A stretch of DNA of 64,000 nt from Penelope pileata (Eukaryota; Chordata; Aves; Galliformes; Cracidae), in contig WBMW01001276.1 of the NCBI GenBank assembly GCA_013396635.1, forward strand, positions 73,519 to 137,518. The letters run 5' to 3'. The notes under the pieces were generated by a model that had not been told where the DNA came from, did no database searches, and saw nothing but the letters and a program-made list of their open reading frames with translations. Positions 24,331 to 36,381 of this stretch are shown in pieces (positions within the stretch are counted from its first letter, which is position 1; each line of letters begins with the position of its first letter). The position numbers and the translations under genes are program-made.

Positions 24331-24868
24331 TCACCACGTTACCCAGAAGACTCTGTTTACGAGCAGAGGAGGACACATTTTAAAGTCAACTTCTTGTACC
24401 AAGAAGTTCTCATGGAGTTGTTTTAGGAATATCCTAGACCTGTTTATGTCAGCTGTGTGGTATTCCCAGTTAACATCCGGAAAGTTGAAGTCCCCCATGA
24501 GCACAAAAGTGAATGATTTAGGGGTATCTCTTAGTTCCTTAAAGAGTGATTCATTGGTGTCATCATCCTGGCTGGGCAGCCTATAGTAGACTCCTTCAGT
24601 GATATCCACCTTATTTACTTGTGCCTTAATCCTTTCCTGGAGGTTCCCAACCATGTCATCACCAGCTACCAGCTCCATACAGCCCAGCCTCTCCCTCACA
24701 CACAGTCAGCCTTCTGCCTTGCCTGCCCTGCCTGTCCCTGCTGAAGGTCCCATAACCATCCATCATGACACATCAGTCACAGGACTCTTCCCCACCATGC
24801 TTTGTTTATGCCAATGCTGTTGTAGCTCTGAGCCAAGATACTTCAAAAATTTTAGCCAAGGTGGTTGT
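24331..24868 (-). pseudogene. CR1 endonuclease (EN) domain remnant
   Basis: The frame 24699 to 24331 contains VYYRLPSQDD, then FVLMGDFNFPDVNW and FLKQLHENFLVQEV. GDFN is the conserved endonuclease catalytic motif of CR1-type LINEs. Upstream, around 24820-24760, a short stretch translates to SIGINKAWWGKSPVTD, a decayed version of the conserved TETWW region of the same domain. The intervening part is frameshifted. Confidence 0.85.
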
Positions 24869-24871
24869 ATG

Positions 24872-24978
24872 TGTTGTGGTTTGAGCAGGCAGNTTATCAG
24901 CCTTGTTTTCTTTCTAGAATCAGAGCACAGCTTTGTAGCAGACACTAAGAGAGAAAGTTTCAGTTAGAAACTAAGACA
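24872..24978 (+). repeat. Collapsed solo LTR (avian ERV family) with one N
   Basis: It starts TGTTGTGGTTTGAGCAGG and ends TAGAAACTAAGACA, matching the start and end of a common avian ERV LTR whose end also occurs at 52983 and 57210. The flanks GTATG and ATATG agree at 4 of 5 bases, as expected for a retroviral target-site duplication. Only about 107 bp remain, far less than the several hundred expected, and the single N (24893) sits where the start jumps to the end. Missing sequence is likely. Confidence 0.65.
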
Positions 24979-25533
24979 ATATGATTTAATTGTTGGAATG
25001 TTTATTATAATATTTATTACTCATATTAATTCCTAGTATCTATTTTGTATGTGAATACTTGTGATGAAAAAACCTTTTAAGGATTTTGTAAGAAAAAAAT
25101 AAGATGTATTGGATTTAGCATTCTACAATCATTATGGGGTGGAAAACTTTTTTTTCTTATAGACACAAAGATGGTCTATTGTTTTTCTTAAGTTTGTAAT
25201 ATCACATTCCAAATATACATTTTTCTTGCTATATTTCTCTTGTACCGAAACAACTGTAAGTCTTTGGTTTCAAATGTTATTTCCAATCCCTTTTTTTTTT
25301 AGCTTATTTAGAAAAGAGAAAACTTACTTATTTTTTTATTTTACCCATTCATATGTTTCCATGTCATATTCTAAGATATTAATCTTGCAAGTATTGTGTA
25401 TCTTTCTGCTTCTATAATTAATTGTGAATTAATTATTTGAAAGATCATCTGATATCAAATGTGACACAACACTGACATCAGTTTCTCATATTTGTTTAAT
25501 TTTCTTGTGTTCATCTTCTTTTAATTATGAAAA

Positions 25534-25557
25534 AATAGTTCATAATAATGAACTATT
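25534..25557. repeat. Perfect 10-bp hairpin
   Basis: AATAGTTCAT (25534-25543) and ATGAACTATT (25548-25557) pair perfectly around AATA. It lies in an AT-rich patch where related words (AATGAACTA, TTGTTCATAATAA) recur to 25600. Confidence 0.65.
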
Positions 25558-28500
25558 GATATAGTAATGAACTAATGATAATTGTTCATAATAAATAGTC
25601 ATGAATTAAGTGTGATTAATGTAGGACTTATATAGAGAGAGAAGAACGAGGCATATGACTTTCAGTTGTAGTCATTTAGACCCTGAGTGGAAGATACCAT
25701 CCATAAACATCTGATGTTCCTGTCTTGAAACATATTTATCAACAGAACAGGTGACTTGAAGCTTCCAACTGGCCACGCAAAGTATGATCCTATCATTTAT
25801 CATTCATATTGTAGAGAGAGGCCCAGACGTGACAAGAGCTAGTGAGTGACAATACCTTGCTGTCCAAATAAAGATTACCACTGACACAACACAAGAATGG
25901 AGCAATTCTGCCAGGTCTTGTTAGGCTCTAAGGATGTGAACACATCAGCGTTTCATTTAGGAATGAGAGAGGTCCAGTTAAGGAAAGATCCCATTTCTCT
26001 CCATTTGCTGTACCAACACTTGCATCCTGGCTTACTCTCACAGTACATGTTCAGGGTGAAACCAATCTGGAAAATGAACTCTGCGAAATGTGCTCCCACA
26101 TCAATGACAGTTAGGCCATGGGGTCAGACTGGAGGTAGTTCAAAACCAAACCAACAACCCTTGCATAGCAAGTGAATCAGGTATTCTGCGTTGTGATTTC
26201 ACTCTGCAGATTTATTGATCCATGCTATTTGCTAATGTAAACATAGCTTTAGATTGTTAACAGATTAATCAGCAGTCAGAACAAGTAGGAAGTACTTCTT
26301 CTCTTATAGTACACACCTGAATAGCTACAATTTACATGTCTTTAGAATAGATTTAAGTGAGAACTTGGCCCTTTGTTTCTGTTTTCCTCTGTCCACCAGT
26401 CTTCATTGTAACCACTTTGTCCATATTAATTCTAAACTTACTAGATTCCCTCTAGATCAACTTATCTGCCAGGATTTAAGAAGAGACAAAAGCAGTTCTG
26501 TCAGATATTGTTAAAAGTCAATGTAAAGGAAGTGCCATTTGTATGACTGCAAACTTCTAGTGCTGGTTCTTTACTACAGCAAAAATCCCTACCTTGTGAT
26601 TCTGTTCTAAAATGAGTACAACGCTTTTTATTTGTAAGTAAGTACCTAAATTCAAATAAGTTTTTGATTGTACTGTCTAGTGAAGAAAACGTGATACTGA
26701 CCATGGAGTCCCATAAAATCATCCTGTGTTAGGTGAAGTTTAATGAGAGATCAGTCCTTCTGGACATTCATACCTCATTCAAATGGATGAACTAATTATT
26801 CATTTTTATAACTGGAGTTTCAGGCTGCCTGCAAACTAAGAATCACCATAGCAGTGGTGTTCAGTTCACATTCTCTAATCTATTCTCAGAACCATGGGGG
26901 CAGAAGAGTGTTCAGTGTTCATGTTTATATGTACATTTGTATGTCCCAGTATCTGCACGTGGATGTGTCTATGCAGAGATGATGGAATCACAAACCCTTT
27001 GCCCAGGTGTGAAGGGTAGGAGGGAAGAGAGAGTGGGAAGGAGGCATGGTGCATATCCATAAAAGCAGCCATTTCACTTGAATCCTTTGGACTGTCATAA
27101 AATTTCTTCACATCCATCCAAACTTCTGGTAAATTACCTGAACATAAAATCATGAAATTGCTGCTAAACAGAAAAGGGGGAGTAAGTATGTATGATTCCA
27201 TGGGATTCCGATTTTTTGAAATTATATTTTCTTTTGTAATGCAAAGGGTTTCAGGTTTCTTATAAAAAATTGACATTTAAGTTGTTTGGGTTTCAAGAAC
27301 AGATTTCAAATCATATATCAAAAATTGCTCTAATTCTACTGTCATTTCAGAAAAATAAATTAACCATGTGAAAAAAAAAAGAAAGAACTGAAAATATTCA
27401 TGAGAACTAGGTTCCCCTAGTATATCAAAGTGCCTTTCTGTCTTCTGTGACCAAATAAAATCATTAAATATATTGTTAGTATATAGTATAAGGCAAAACT
27501 GTAGAAAAAAGACTATAAATTTTTTGGCATGATATTTTATGTCACCTTATCTCTTGTCAAAACTCTCAGACTTTAATAGAGTTAATGCAGTCTATGTACA
27601 ATTTTTTGAATCTGCAAACCATTAATCTTGCATAGTTCTAAATTCATGGTTTGACTTGTTTGAGTTTGGGTTTTTTTAGGCTTATTTTTGTGTTAAACTG
27701 TTCTATATATAACAATATTGAAATCAATATGAACATAAATTTCATTGTATTCATGTAAGTTATAAAAAAAATGCATATTTGTACATCAGCTTAGTCTGAG
27801 TAGAGTGATTTCTGCTTGCTGTAATTTCATTTTCTTCCACATACTATTTCTATTTCCTACCAAGATGACTTACAGAATCTCTGCATGGCAAGCTTATTAT
27901 TCTGTTCTTGTATTTCAGTGAACAACTGCATCTTTAAGAAGTTGCAGTATCCTACACATTTATGTTCCTTATAACCAATACACAGCAAGGCCTGCAACTG
28001 AGGTGCCAGGAAGTCTTTGCTGAGAGGATGGAGACACCTGAAGGATTGTCAGATAGTTAAGTATGGTGCTTCTTACTAGCTCTTACTAGCTCTAGTACTG
28101 CAGTAGTTCTGCTCTTTGTCCCTTCTCTTCATTTCCTCTGTCTAAAGAGTTAACGTCTTTTTGGCTCACTTAAGTCATGAACTGCAAAATTCAGTACATG
28201 CACAAAGAAACCTTGTACTGTGAAGGCAGGACACTCTGAGCTGTCCTATCTTCAATCATACCTTCAAATATTAAGAGGATTATGGTCTTAATTGTATTTT
28301 CAGAAAAAGACGTTTAGAGAAGCAAACAGGTTACTGACTTCTGGTGATTGTATTGAACCAATAACTCACATGGTATAAAAGGTACTAAAAAAAACTGTAC
28401 CATTAATTTATGAACCAAAGCCTCTTCTGCCCTTGTGCTATAAATTGAGATAAGCGTGCTATGGGTAGAATACTACTGTTATAGAGTATAATGTTACCAT

Positions 28501-28928
28501 TTTATCACAGTCTTGCGTTACTCGGGTTTCATTTATCTTTAAATAGAAGATCCAAGCCTGAGGTATAAATTTATTATCCATCATAAAATATTGCTAACCC
28601 TGAAAAACATTCTCAAACATTTCACTGAAGTTTATTCTGGAGTGATGAAAATGAATTGTTCAGGTGTTTTGTAACTGTTATTAAAAGGTTCATCAAGATA
28701 CATAAAAATTATACCTGAACTGAAACTGTTCTTTAAAGGAGATGAGTAAGTCTACTGAAGTGGGCTGTTCTTTTTCCCCTGGACATCACTGCAGGCCTTC
28801 TCAATGTATTACACAGGTACTAATTTGTTTGCCTTTGAGGTCTGTGATAATTTTTCAGTGAAGTGAGTTTCCAGAGAAGATAGAAAATAAGAATAAATGA
28901 AAAGAGACAAGTAATGAGATTTGCCTGC

Positions 28929-28973
28929 AAAAAACAAAACAAAACAAAAAAAAAAGAAAAAGAAAAAGAAAAT
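28929..28973. repeat. A-rich simple repeat
   Basis: AAAAC units followed by AAAAAG units. Confidence 0.8.
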
Positions 28974-30309
28974 AATTTGAAGTATCTCAGAGCATATGGT
29001 TTCAAGGCACAGACAGAACTGCAATAAAGAAGAAAATGCAAGAGACTCCAGAAAGGACAGGAATTTATGAGCAAATCCCATAAGTCTTTCACACCAATAA
29101 TCTGAAAGCCACTCCAATAAAATGTGATACCTGTATAAGCCATGCAGCAGTCAGGAAAAAATAATAATTGAACAGAAAAGTAACTTGCAGTAAAAAATAA
29201 AAATAAGCAAATAGTACTGGTAAATAGAAGAAATATTCCTATACTGAACTCTCATAAATATATGATGGAATGTTTGCATTTCAAGCTACTATTAAAAAGC
29301 TTATAAAGCAAGATATATATGAAAATATACCAACTTTACTACTGGAAAAGTAGCAATGGCAAAAATATTGTCTCATCAAATTTCCTGGAAGAAACATAAA
29401 AATATTACATGGATGACTTAAGAAATTTAAGTTACTTCAGAAGATGTATGTTATCGGTCTTCTGAAAGTATGAAATAGCAACTCAAAAAATGACTATTGT
29501 TCTACAGTAGAATATCTCACGTTGTTCACTGTGTAGCAAAATGTGAAACATCTATGCTTAAACTTTTTTTTTAGGACAAAAACAAGGATAAACCATTTCA
29601 AGATCTATCTTGCCTTTCAATGGAATTTCTATCAAATTCCTATCAATGGAGGAGAAAACAGGTAAACTGAATGAGAAGTGATGCTTCAATGAACAGTGAC
29701 ACTGTCTCAATATCAAAATAAACAAAAGATCTTTCAAGACCCTTTTCCTATGGCAGTTTCTTTCCCTCTTCCCTCAGTGTCTATAAGGAGCAGATGGATG
29801 CTTTAGATGCTACATACAGCCACAGGTCAGGTCAGAAGCTGAGGACATTGTGAGTTGCATCATAGTCACTACACAAATTGAGTCTGAAAGATTTGGCTGA
29901 GACAGTCTTCAGGATGTATTTCTCTACACGGTATGAATTTCATCTAGTACCACCTTTAGTGAGTGAAGAAGCAGATAATTAGAGGACCAAATGAAAATAT
30001 AGAAATAATCAAGACCAAGGAGTTGTCTTGGCTTATGAATAATTGTGTGTTGTTGACTAAAAAGAGGGCTTTGTAATAAATCAGGTATTCCAAATGGATG
30101 AATATCCCCCAGATATTGCTGCATGAATGGAAACTCAAAATGTGTCCTTCTTGAACTGAAATGGCAGAGGTTAGGAACAGAGAGAACAATTCTGTTTCTA
30201 GTGAAATTTAGTTTCTCTTTTACAGGCTTTTAATGGGTTAGTTACCTTTCAAAGTTTCAAACCACAGTAATGATATTGAAATATCACCAGCAACGAATGT
30301 GGTGAAGGG

Positions 30310-30731
30310 ATTAGAAAACAAGACTTAGGAGGAGTGAGTCAGGGAACTGGAACTGTTTAGTCTGAAGATGAGGAGGCTGAGGGGAGATCTCATTGCTCTC
30401 TACAGCTGCCTGAAAGGAGATTGCAATGAAGAGAGTGTCAGTCTTTTCCCAGATGACAAGTAATAGTATGTGAGGAAATGGCCTCCAGTTTCTCCAGGGG
30501 AGGTTCAGATTAGATGGCAGGAAGAATTTCTTCCCAGAAAGGATGGTAAAGATTTGAAACAGGCTGCCCAGAGAAGGGGTAGAGTCCCCATCCCTGGAGG
30601 TATTTAAGACACACTTTGGATGTGGCACCAAGGGACATGGCTTAGAGATGGGTCTTGTTAGGTCAAGCTGATGGTTGGCCTTGATGATCTTTAACATCTT
30701 TTCCAACCTAAATAATTCTATGGTTCTATGA
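30310..30731 (+). mobile_element. Old CR1 LINE 3' fragment
   Basis: A plus-strand CR1 of a more diverged type. It contains the RT C-terminal coding remnants (LFSLKMRRLRGDLIALYSCL-like, with breaks), a segment matching FRLDGRKNFFPERMVKI, and the 3' UTR ending ATTCTATGGTTCTATGAG at 30731. Several stops and small indels are present. The start near 30310 is approximate. Confidence 0.85.
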
Positions 30732-32254
30732 GATACTGCTTTAAGTAATCCACATCCTCCCAAGTAGGTAAATGAACAAAAGATTTATTCCCATGTTTCT
30801 CAACATTCAGCAAGAACTCAGGACCAAAATGTTTTCACTTTTACATCCAACAACCATAAGCTTATTGAAATTTTCAGTGAGTAAAGGCTGACTGATCAAA
30901 ATATGACAATTACTTTAGGTAACAAGAGATTTTGCATAGAGGCGTTGACATTTAGCAATTAAGGGAGGATGGCAAAGAACTTTGATATGGCACAACTGAT
31001 GGCTGTATTGGCAGGCTCTGTGAGTATCTGGGCCGATCTAATTAGGATAAAGGCCTAAAACTGCAGTAGAATGAAACTGGAAGACGATTAAATGATGACA
31101 TGATTATTTTCTCTCTCTCTCTCTCTCTCTCACTCTCTCTTTTATTTTTATTTATTTTTTTGGTCAATTTTTCATATAGAGTAACTAGTTTCTTGCAAAA
31201 AATCCAGTGTTTCAAATGAACAATTCCAGGTGTGGATTCTACTTAACATCATTTTAAGATAATGTAATATCTTATCAGCGTAGGTCAAAATTATGGAACT
31301 TTATGTAAGCAAAGATTATTTAACACAGAATGGATTCAGGACTACTTTTCCATTGGTGAAATCCCAGTAGCACTTCTTCATTAGTTTCCTGTGATTTTAT
31401 AGTTCTGCTTTACTCTCTGCTAAGAAGTTGAAGTAATTGTTAAAACTTCAAGTGTAGCTAGTTAAAAGATTTGTAATATTTAAGAGCAGACAAAAACGGG
31501 GAGAGGGAAGAGAGAGTGAAAGATGATTAACTAATTATCTGCAATGAACAACTTATTCAATGTTGTATTATGCCTTAAAAATTGAAAGCTTTTGCTTTTC
31601 ATAATATTTCTGCATAGGCAGAAATACATGTAAAATACACAAAAATATACTACTTTTCTTCACAACAACTTATCTTTTTTTCTTCAGTAAAAAAGTGGTT
31701 TTCAACATATAGTGAACACTACACCTTTTCGTTCATGGTAAAAAGGGTTGGTACCATGTGATTCTTCCTTACACTAGTATATATGTGTTTTGAATCTCTG
31801 AGCAGAGATCTGTAGACTTACAATCCATGATTTTGCATTGTAGTTTGTGGGCTGATTTAAATTGTGAATTAATTATAGAAATTAGGCTTCTTTTGAATTT
31901 CAGAATATAAGAAGGGTAACATGACTCTGGCTAGTAAGTGAAAATTTGAATTCTGGAAACCTAAGCTGAGATGAAGAATGCAACTCTTTGTGGTTCAAAA
32001 GAAGCAAAGCTCTGTGACTGCTCCAAGGCTGGTCTGAATTTGCAACGATTGCAGTGTGAACTCATAGAGCTTAAGCTAGCATTGAATTTGTCCCGCTGGG
32101 CTCTGTTATTTAAGCATCACTAGCGTATTAGTCTTTATGCTTCTGCTCTTTTAAAAGCAGAGGTAGTGAACAATACAGAAGAAAGCCAGTGAAGGAAATG
32201 GTATGCACAGTACTGGTGCTTTACAAAAAAATATGAACCTTATTTAGAACAGTA
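30732..32254. other. Unique non-coding DNA with a (CT)n microsatellite
   Basis: No gene recognised. It contains the microsatellite at 31111-31140. Confidence 0.6.
31111..31140. repeat. (CT)n microsatellite
   Basis: Ten CT units, one CA, then four CT units, followed by a T-rich stretch. Confidence 0.9.
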
Positions 32255-32465
32255 TAGAATAAAATACTTCAGCTGGAAGAGACCTACAAAGATCAAGTCC
32301 AACTGCCTGACCACTTCAGAACTGATGAAAAGTTAATATGTATTATTAAAGGCATTATCCAAATGCATTTGGAACATCAACAGGCATGAGGCATCAACCA
32401 CCTCTCTAGGAAGCCTGTTCCAGTGTTTAAACACCCTCATGATAAATTTTTCCTAATGTCCAGTC
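32255..32465 (-). mobile_element. Short old CR1 LINE 3' fragment
   Basis: The plus strand shows the reverse complement of a decayed CR1 3' end: a TAGAAT tail remnant, the GGAAGAGACCTACAAAGATC and AAGTCCAACTGCCTGACCAC blocks typical of CR1 3' UTRs, then the CACCTCTCTAGGAAGCCTGT coding-end block. About 210 bp, diverged; both limits are approximate. Confidence 0.8.
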
Positions 32466-34291
32466 CAGTCCTAATGGCACAACTTTGATATTGGAGAAAG
32501 CAAAAGTAACGAAGACAGGCATCTGCGCTTTCTGGATTGGCTTTTCTCTTTGCATACCGTAATAAATCATTTACTTTGTCTCCTGTCTCTTAAAGTCATG
32601 TTAAGTTTTCAATTAGACTATTTTCATTTAATTTTACTTTGCTGTGACTAGCATTAAAATCTCTGCTGGAAAAAGATCACATGGTATAATTCCTGTGCTT
32701 ACCTCACTGTTTAAACTTGAATTATAAATAAATCATCAATCACATGCACCAAACTACATATTACAGTTATGACATCAGCTTCGATACAGATTTCAATGAG
32801 AAGAAATATAAATTATTTCCTCTTACAGCTTCATAATCTTCAGTTCCATATTTCTTGCATCATTACTCTAATTAAATATAAACTCATTTGTATCTGTGTG
32901 TCCACCTAGATCTGGATCTGTAGCAAGGCTCCTTTTTGTAGGCTTTGAATTACTGATTTCTAGTTACTATAAATTACTTTTAAAAAGAGCACTAATTTCA
33001 TCTTCTAATGACTTGCTACTAAAAAAGAGAAAAAAACCACACATCTCTTCACCACTCAGTAGTGTGTCTCTTGTCTCTTGACAAGAATAGTAAATGAAAC
33101 TCTGACATTTAGTAGTGGAAGTCCAGATTTATTTCCTAGTTGGAAGAATTATTCTAAATAACTTTAATAGACTATACAGGTTCTTTTGTATACTAGCGAA
33201 TAAGCTTTAATGTGAAGCAAAAAATCCCCTCTTCCCTGTGTTGTCACTCCTTGTATATCTGCAAGATGAGTGAAATTTCATCACAGTGAAAGCTGTTTGG
33301 CCTCTGGAGGAGAGGAAGATCCTTCCCCTTAAGACTGCATCAGATTTTCTGTTATTTTTTCCCTTTAATTTTCTGGCTGTAGCTGGCTCTTTTCTGATAA
33401 GTTACTGGTAAAAAACTGTACTGTCACTTTTTTACCCGGTTTATTTCTTGTGCATAATCAGAGTCTTATGTGTTTGCATTTTGCTTTACATTTGTCTTGT
33501 TAGCATAACAGAGACAAAACAGTGAGAATGGTGGAATGGACAAATGGGAACTAGTTACTCTGTGAGTATTGATACCGACAGTTCAATGGCAACTGTATAT
33601 TCTGTTGTCCTTTAGCATTGGTGGAATCTCATGAATCCAATGCAGCAGCATATTTCTATACAAAAGGACTGCAGAGTTTGAAGATCTGATGCTGTTAACT
33701 AAGAGTCATGGAATACAGCTTCATTTTCATATTGCATATTGGTGTCCTGGGATATTTGCCAGATGTAGTCTCAGATTTTCTTTTGCTTTCTTTCTTCCTT
33801 TCATCCTTTCTCTCTTTCTTTCTTTTTCCTTTTTTTCCTTTCTTTCCTTCCTTCCTTCCTTTCTTTCTTTCTTTCTTTCTTTCTTTTTTTTTGTTCTGAT
33901 TTTATTTTTAATGTCATTTCTGAGGCAAGAAGCATTGAACTCCAATGTGGCATTGTTATACAGCTATTTTTAGACAGTTTAAGCTCATGTCAGGAAATCA
34001 TTGTATTTGCTATATAAAATTCTTAATTTGGTAGGGTTTTTTTCTGCCTGAATTTAATGACTGATTGAATTGAACTAGTTCTGTTCGAGATCTTTAAAAA
34101 TCTTAATCTGTAGATTTCAGGGAGAATAAAAATACAAAGATTTCCGTGTTAAGATCTTTGGAGTCAAATTGTTTACATTTTGAACAAACCTTGGGTATGT
34201 GGTACTTCATGCAATGAACAGTTTTATTAATACAATCCTTAACTTTCCCATTCCATTTTGATCCGGGATTTTCAAAACCAGTCAATAATGG
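32466..34291. other. Unique non-coding DNA with a long pyrimidine tract
   Basis: No gene recognised; includes the tract at 33804-33892. Confidence 0.6.
33804..33892. repeat. 89-nt uninterrupted pyrimidine tract
   Basis: Only C and T for 89 bases, with CTTT and CCTT tetranucleotide units and mirror symmetry in the TTTC part. Open frames crossing it (poly Leu/Phe/Ser or Lys/Glu/Arg) are artefacts of the repeat. Such tracts can form triplex (H-DNA). Confidence 0.9.
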
Positions 34292-34568
34292 TGTAAGGGA
34301 AACACAAGGTCACGGCCTGAATTAGTGATTCAGCAGCTGGTGAAGGGTGGTGGCTGGCCTAAGGAACTCCTGAACCCCCCTCCATGTTACCAGTAGGGGT
34401 GGACCCAGGGTGGGGCTACCCTGGGCTCATGTAAGAGCTAGCCACCGAGGAGAAAGGTTCTCCTGTGTGGGATGTGGCTGTTCCTCGTTTTGGTGGGAGA
34501 TTGCTATCGTGTAAGTTGAAATCTTTTGCTTACAACCATTAAACCATTTAATACTCTATCTGGGATCA
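34292..34568 (+). repeat. GC-rich block, possible solo LTR or unclassified repeat
   Basis: The base composition changes sharply relative to its flanks. The block can be bounded as TGTAAGGG...GGGATCA, the usual TG...CA LTR ends, with an ATTAAA-type poly(A) signal in its last 40 bases. It contains the perfect hairpin CCCAGGGT/ACCCTGGG (34404-34425). No target-site duplication was found and I do not recognise the family. Confidence 0.35.
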
Positions 34569-35949
34569 CTAGAAATCTATCTGAAGCAATCTCACTTCTG
34601 TGATTGTACTACGAATGGCTGGCTGTTGTTTGTCTTGGTTGAAACTTGACATTTGCCTGTTCATTCCTGGTCCTGATGAATTGAGCAAGCATGATACCCG
34701 AACTGTCTTTGTCTCAGAGCTTTCCTATCTTTGTTGAAGTGTAGGAGAAATGAGTAGGATTTTTATCACTGATCTCATCAGGACCAAAATATAATCATTA
34801 GTCTTTTGAATGTTTCATGAAATTGAAACGTGGATTAAGAAAAATCTTCGTATTCCCTTTTTTTTTTTTTTTTTCTTAGTAAATTGAACATGTATATTAA
34901 TGAGACTGATGCATGGACATACCTATATGCTTACCAACCTGCCAGGCAAAATAGATTATGTTCCCTTAAGCATTAAATGTATGAAATAAAAACTAATGAT
35001 ATTAGCTGTAACTGAAAAACTTGAATGTGTCTCACACAGAAAGATTTATTTTTTGTTGGTACTGTTTGGGAACCCATGACCAGCACCTTCAAATGCTTTT
35101 CTCAAATTCTTTATACACTTGTTTGGGATACCTTTCCTAGGCATTGTTCCTGCAGCAGAATATAAGCATGCTTTGTTTTGCATTTTATTTTTTTTTCCAT
35201 GTGCTGTATGGTTAAATTTTACTGTCTAATACATTTTGTAAGACATTTAGTGTATTTTTTGAAAATGTTAATTTTTTTTTCAGTACTCTGTTTACCAACT
35301 AAGATTTGAAAGTGCTCCATGCGTGTGTCTGTCAGATGGACAGTTTCTGCCGATAGAGATGAAAACAATTATTCGCAATGACTTTCAAGTAGGCTGAAGA
35401 TCAAGCCATGGCTACTGAAATTTAATAGAAGATTTGTCTCTTTCTCAGCAGGTAGAAGATGGTGAAGAGAGTGAAATCCATAAAATACAAGAGCACAAAG
35501 TATGTTTATGGTATTAGAGATCATTAAATGCACTACTGAGTATAACTTCTAAATTACAGTGCTAAAAGGCCCTATTCTTCTGTTTTGAAGTATGCACAAA
35601 TCAACTGTGTTTTGTGCTTCTGCTGTGCGTATATTTGTCTGCAAACCAGATCTTTGCAGTTTTCAAGGTATAGCTAAGCCTTCAGAATGAAACTAAGGAG
35701 AAACAACTAGTGACCACTGTCCTGTTTATTGAAAGAGGGTATTCCACATGACAATGGTGCAGAGTGGGGCTATTGCAGGATGGTATATCCTCAGCAGTAC
35801 TGTATGTTGTGTACACTGTTTCTTCCCTTTGTTTAGGTTTTGTGACTTAGATTCCACGTATGAATGTATATTGAATTGATGTATAGAATACCTTTCTATA
35901 TGAAACTTTTATTAAAACTTAATTTGTAAAATATAACGAATGACAGTCA

Positions 35950-36381
35950 CTAAATATGTAAAAAACACGATGCTTTATTTTCATGTGTCCTGTGTTTTTT
36001 GTTGTCCAATTCACTAGAAGCATTATCAAGTGCTAAGATGCATATTTTGTTTTCAAGATGTAGCTTTTGCCTAAAAGGGAACTTTAAAATAGAAGCAATA
36101 GCATTTTGTTTTTCATCCTTTGAATAAATATTAGTAAATATCAAACACTGGCGGACAGTGCGTGTCCGGTCTTGATTTCCTTGGCAACACACTGTTTGTA
36201 CAAGTATCCCTGTATAGACTGCAGTGGATATACCCTTGCCTGCAGTATGAGGGAGCATGCTGTACGAGATTCTGCTCTGACAGTAGCACTGTACATTTTT
36301 AGCTGTACACTTTTTCCTTCTCCTGAGAACATTTGAAATAGCCAAACAGCAATGAATAGGCAACAGAGGAAGAATTACCTT
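35950..36381 (-). other. Unrecognised open frame, 143 codons without stop
   Basis: The minus-strand frame is open from a TAA at 36382-36384 to a TAG at 35950. The first ATG is at 36258, giving about 102 codons. The translation begins with a hydrophobic, signal-like run followed by a basic cluster (VLRRRKKC) and several cysteines. At this base composition about one frame of this length is expected by chance in 64 kb. I do not recognise a family, and no splice sites or promoter support it. Confidence 0.12.

Larger units (their letters stand above)
22244..24868 (-). mobile_element. Long CR1 LINE, EN plus RT remnants (about 2.6 kb)
   Basis: This is the longest CR1 here. The plus strand begins with the CR1 tail (GAATCATAGAATA) and 3' UTR. 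On the minus strand, from 24868 down, come a decayed apurinic endonuclease (EN) domain, the EN-RT linker, the reverse transcriptase and the C-terminal region. Many stops and frameshifts break it. The EN N-terminus and ORF1 are missing, so it is 5'-truncated at about 24868, a few bases from an LTR fragment. Confidence 0.93.
24979..30309. other. Unique AT-rich non-coding DNA
   Basis: No gene or transposon recognised. Open frames such as 25897-26175 (+) and 27276-26875 (-) are of chance length. There is a perfect hairpin at 25534-25557 and an A-rich simple tract at 28929-28973. 28068-28092 has a short direct duplication (CTTACTAGCT twice). Confidence 0.55.

Noticed and set aside
26875..27276. 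133-codon minus-strand frame as a gene
   Set aside because: Its length is within chance expectation here, it starts without support and has no recognisable motif.
28809..29143. Two hydrophobic minus-strand frames as a membrane protein
   Set aside because: They run through the A-rich simple repeat at 28929-28973 and have no family resemblance.
33689..33973. Membrane-protein-like frame rich in Phe, Leu and Ser
   Set aside because: It is a translation of the pyrimidine tract at 33804-33892.
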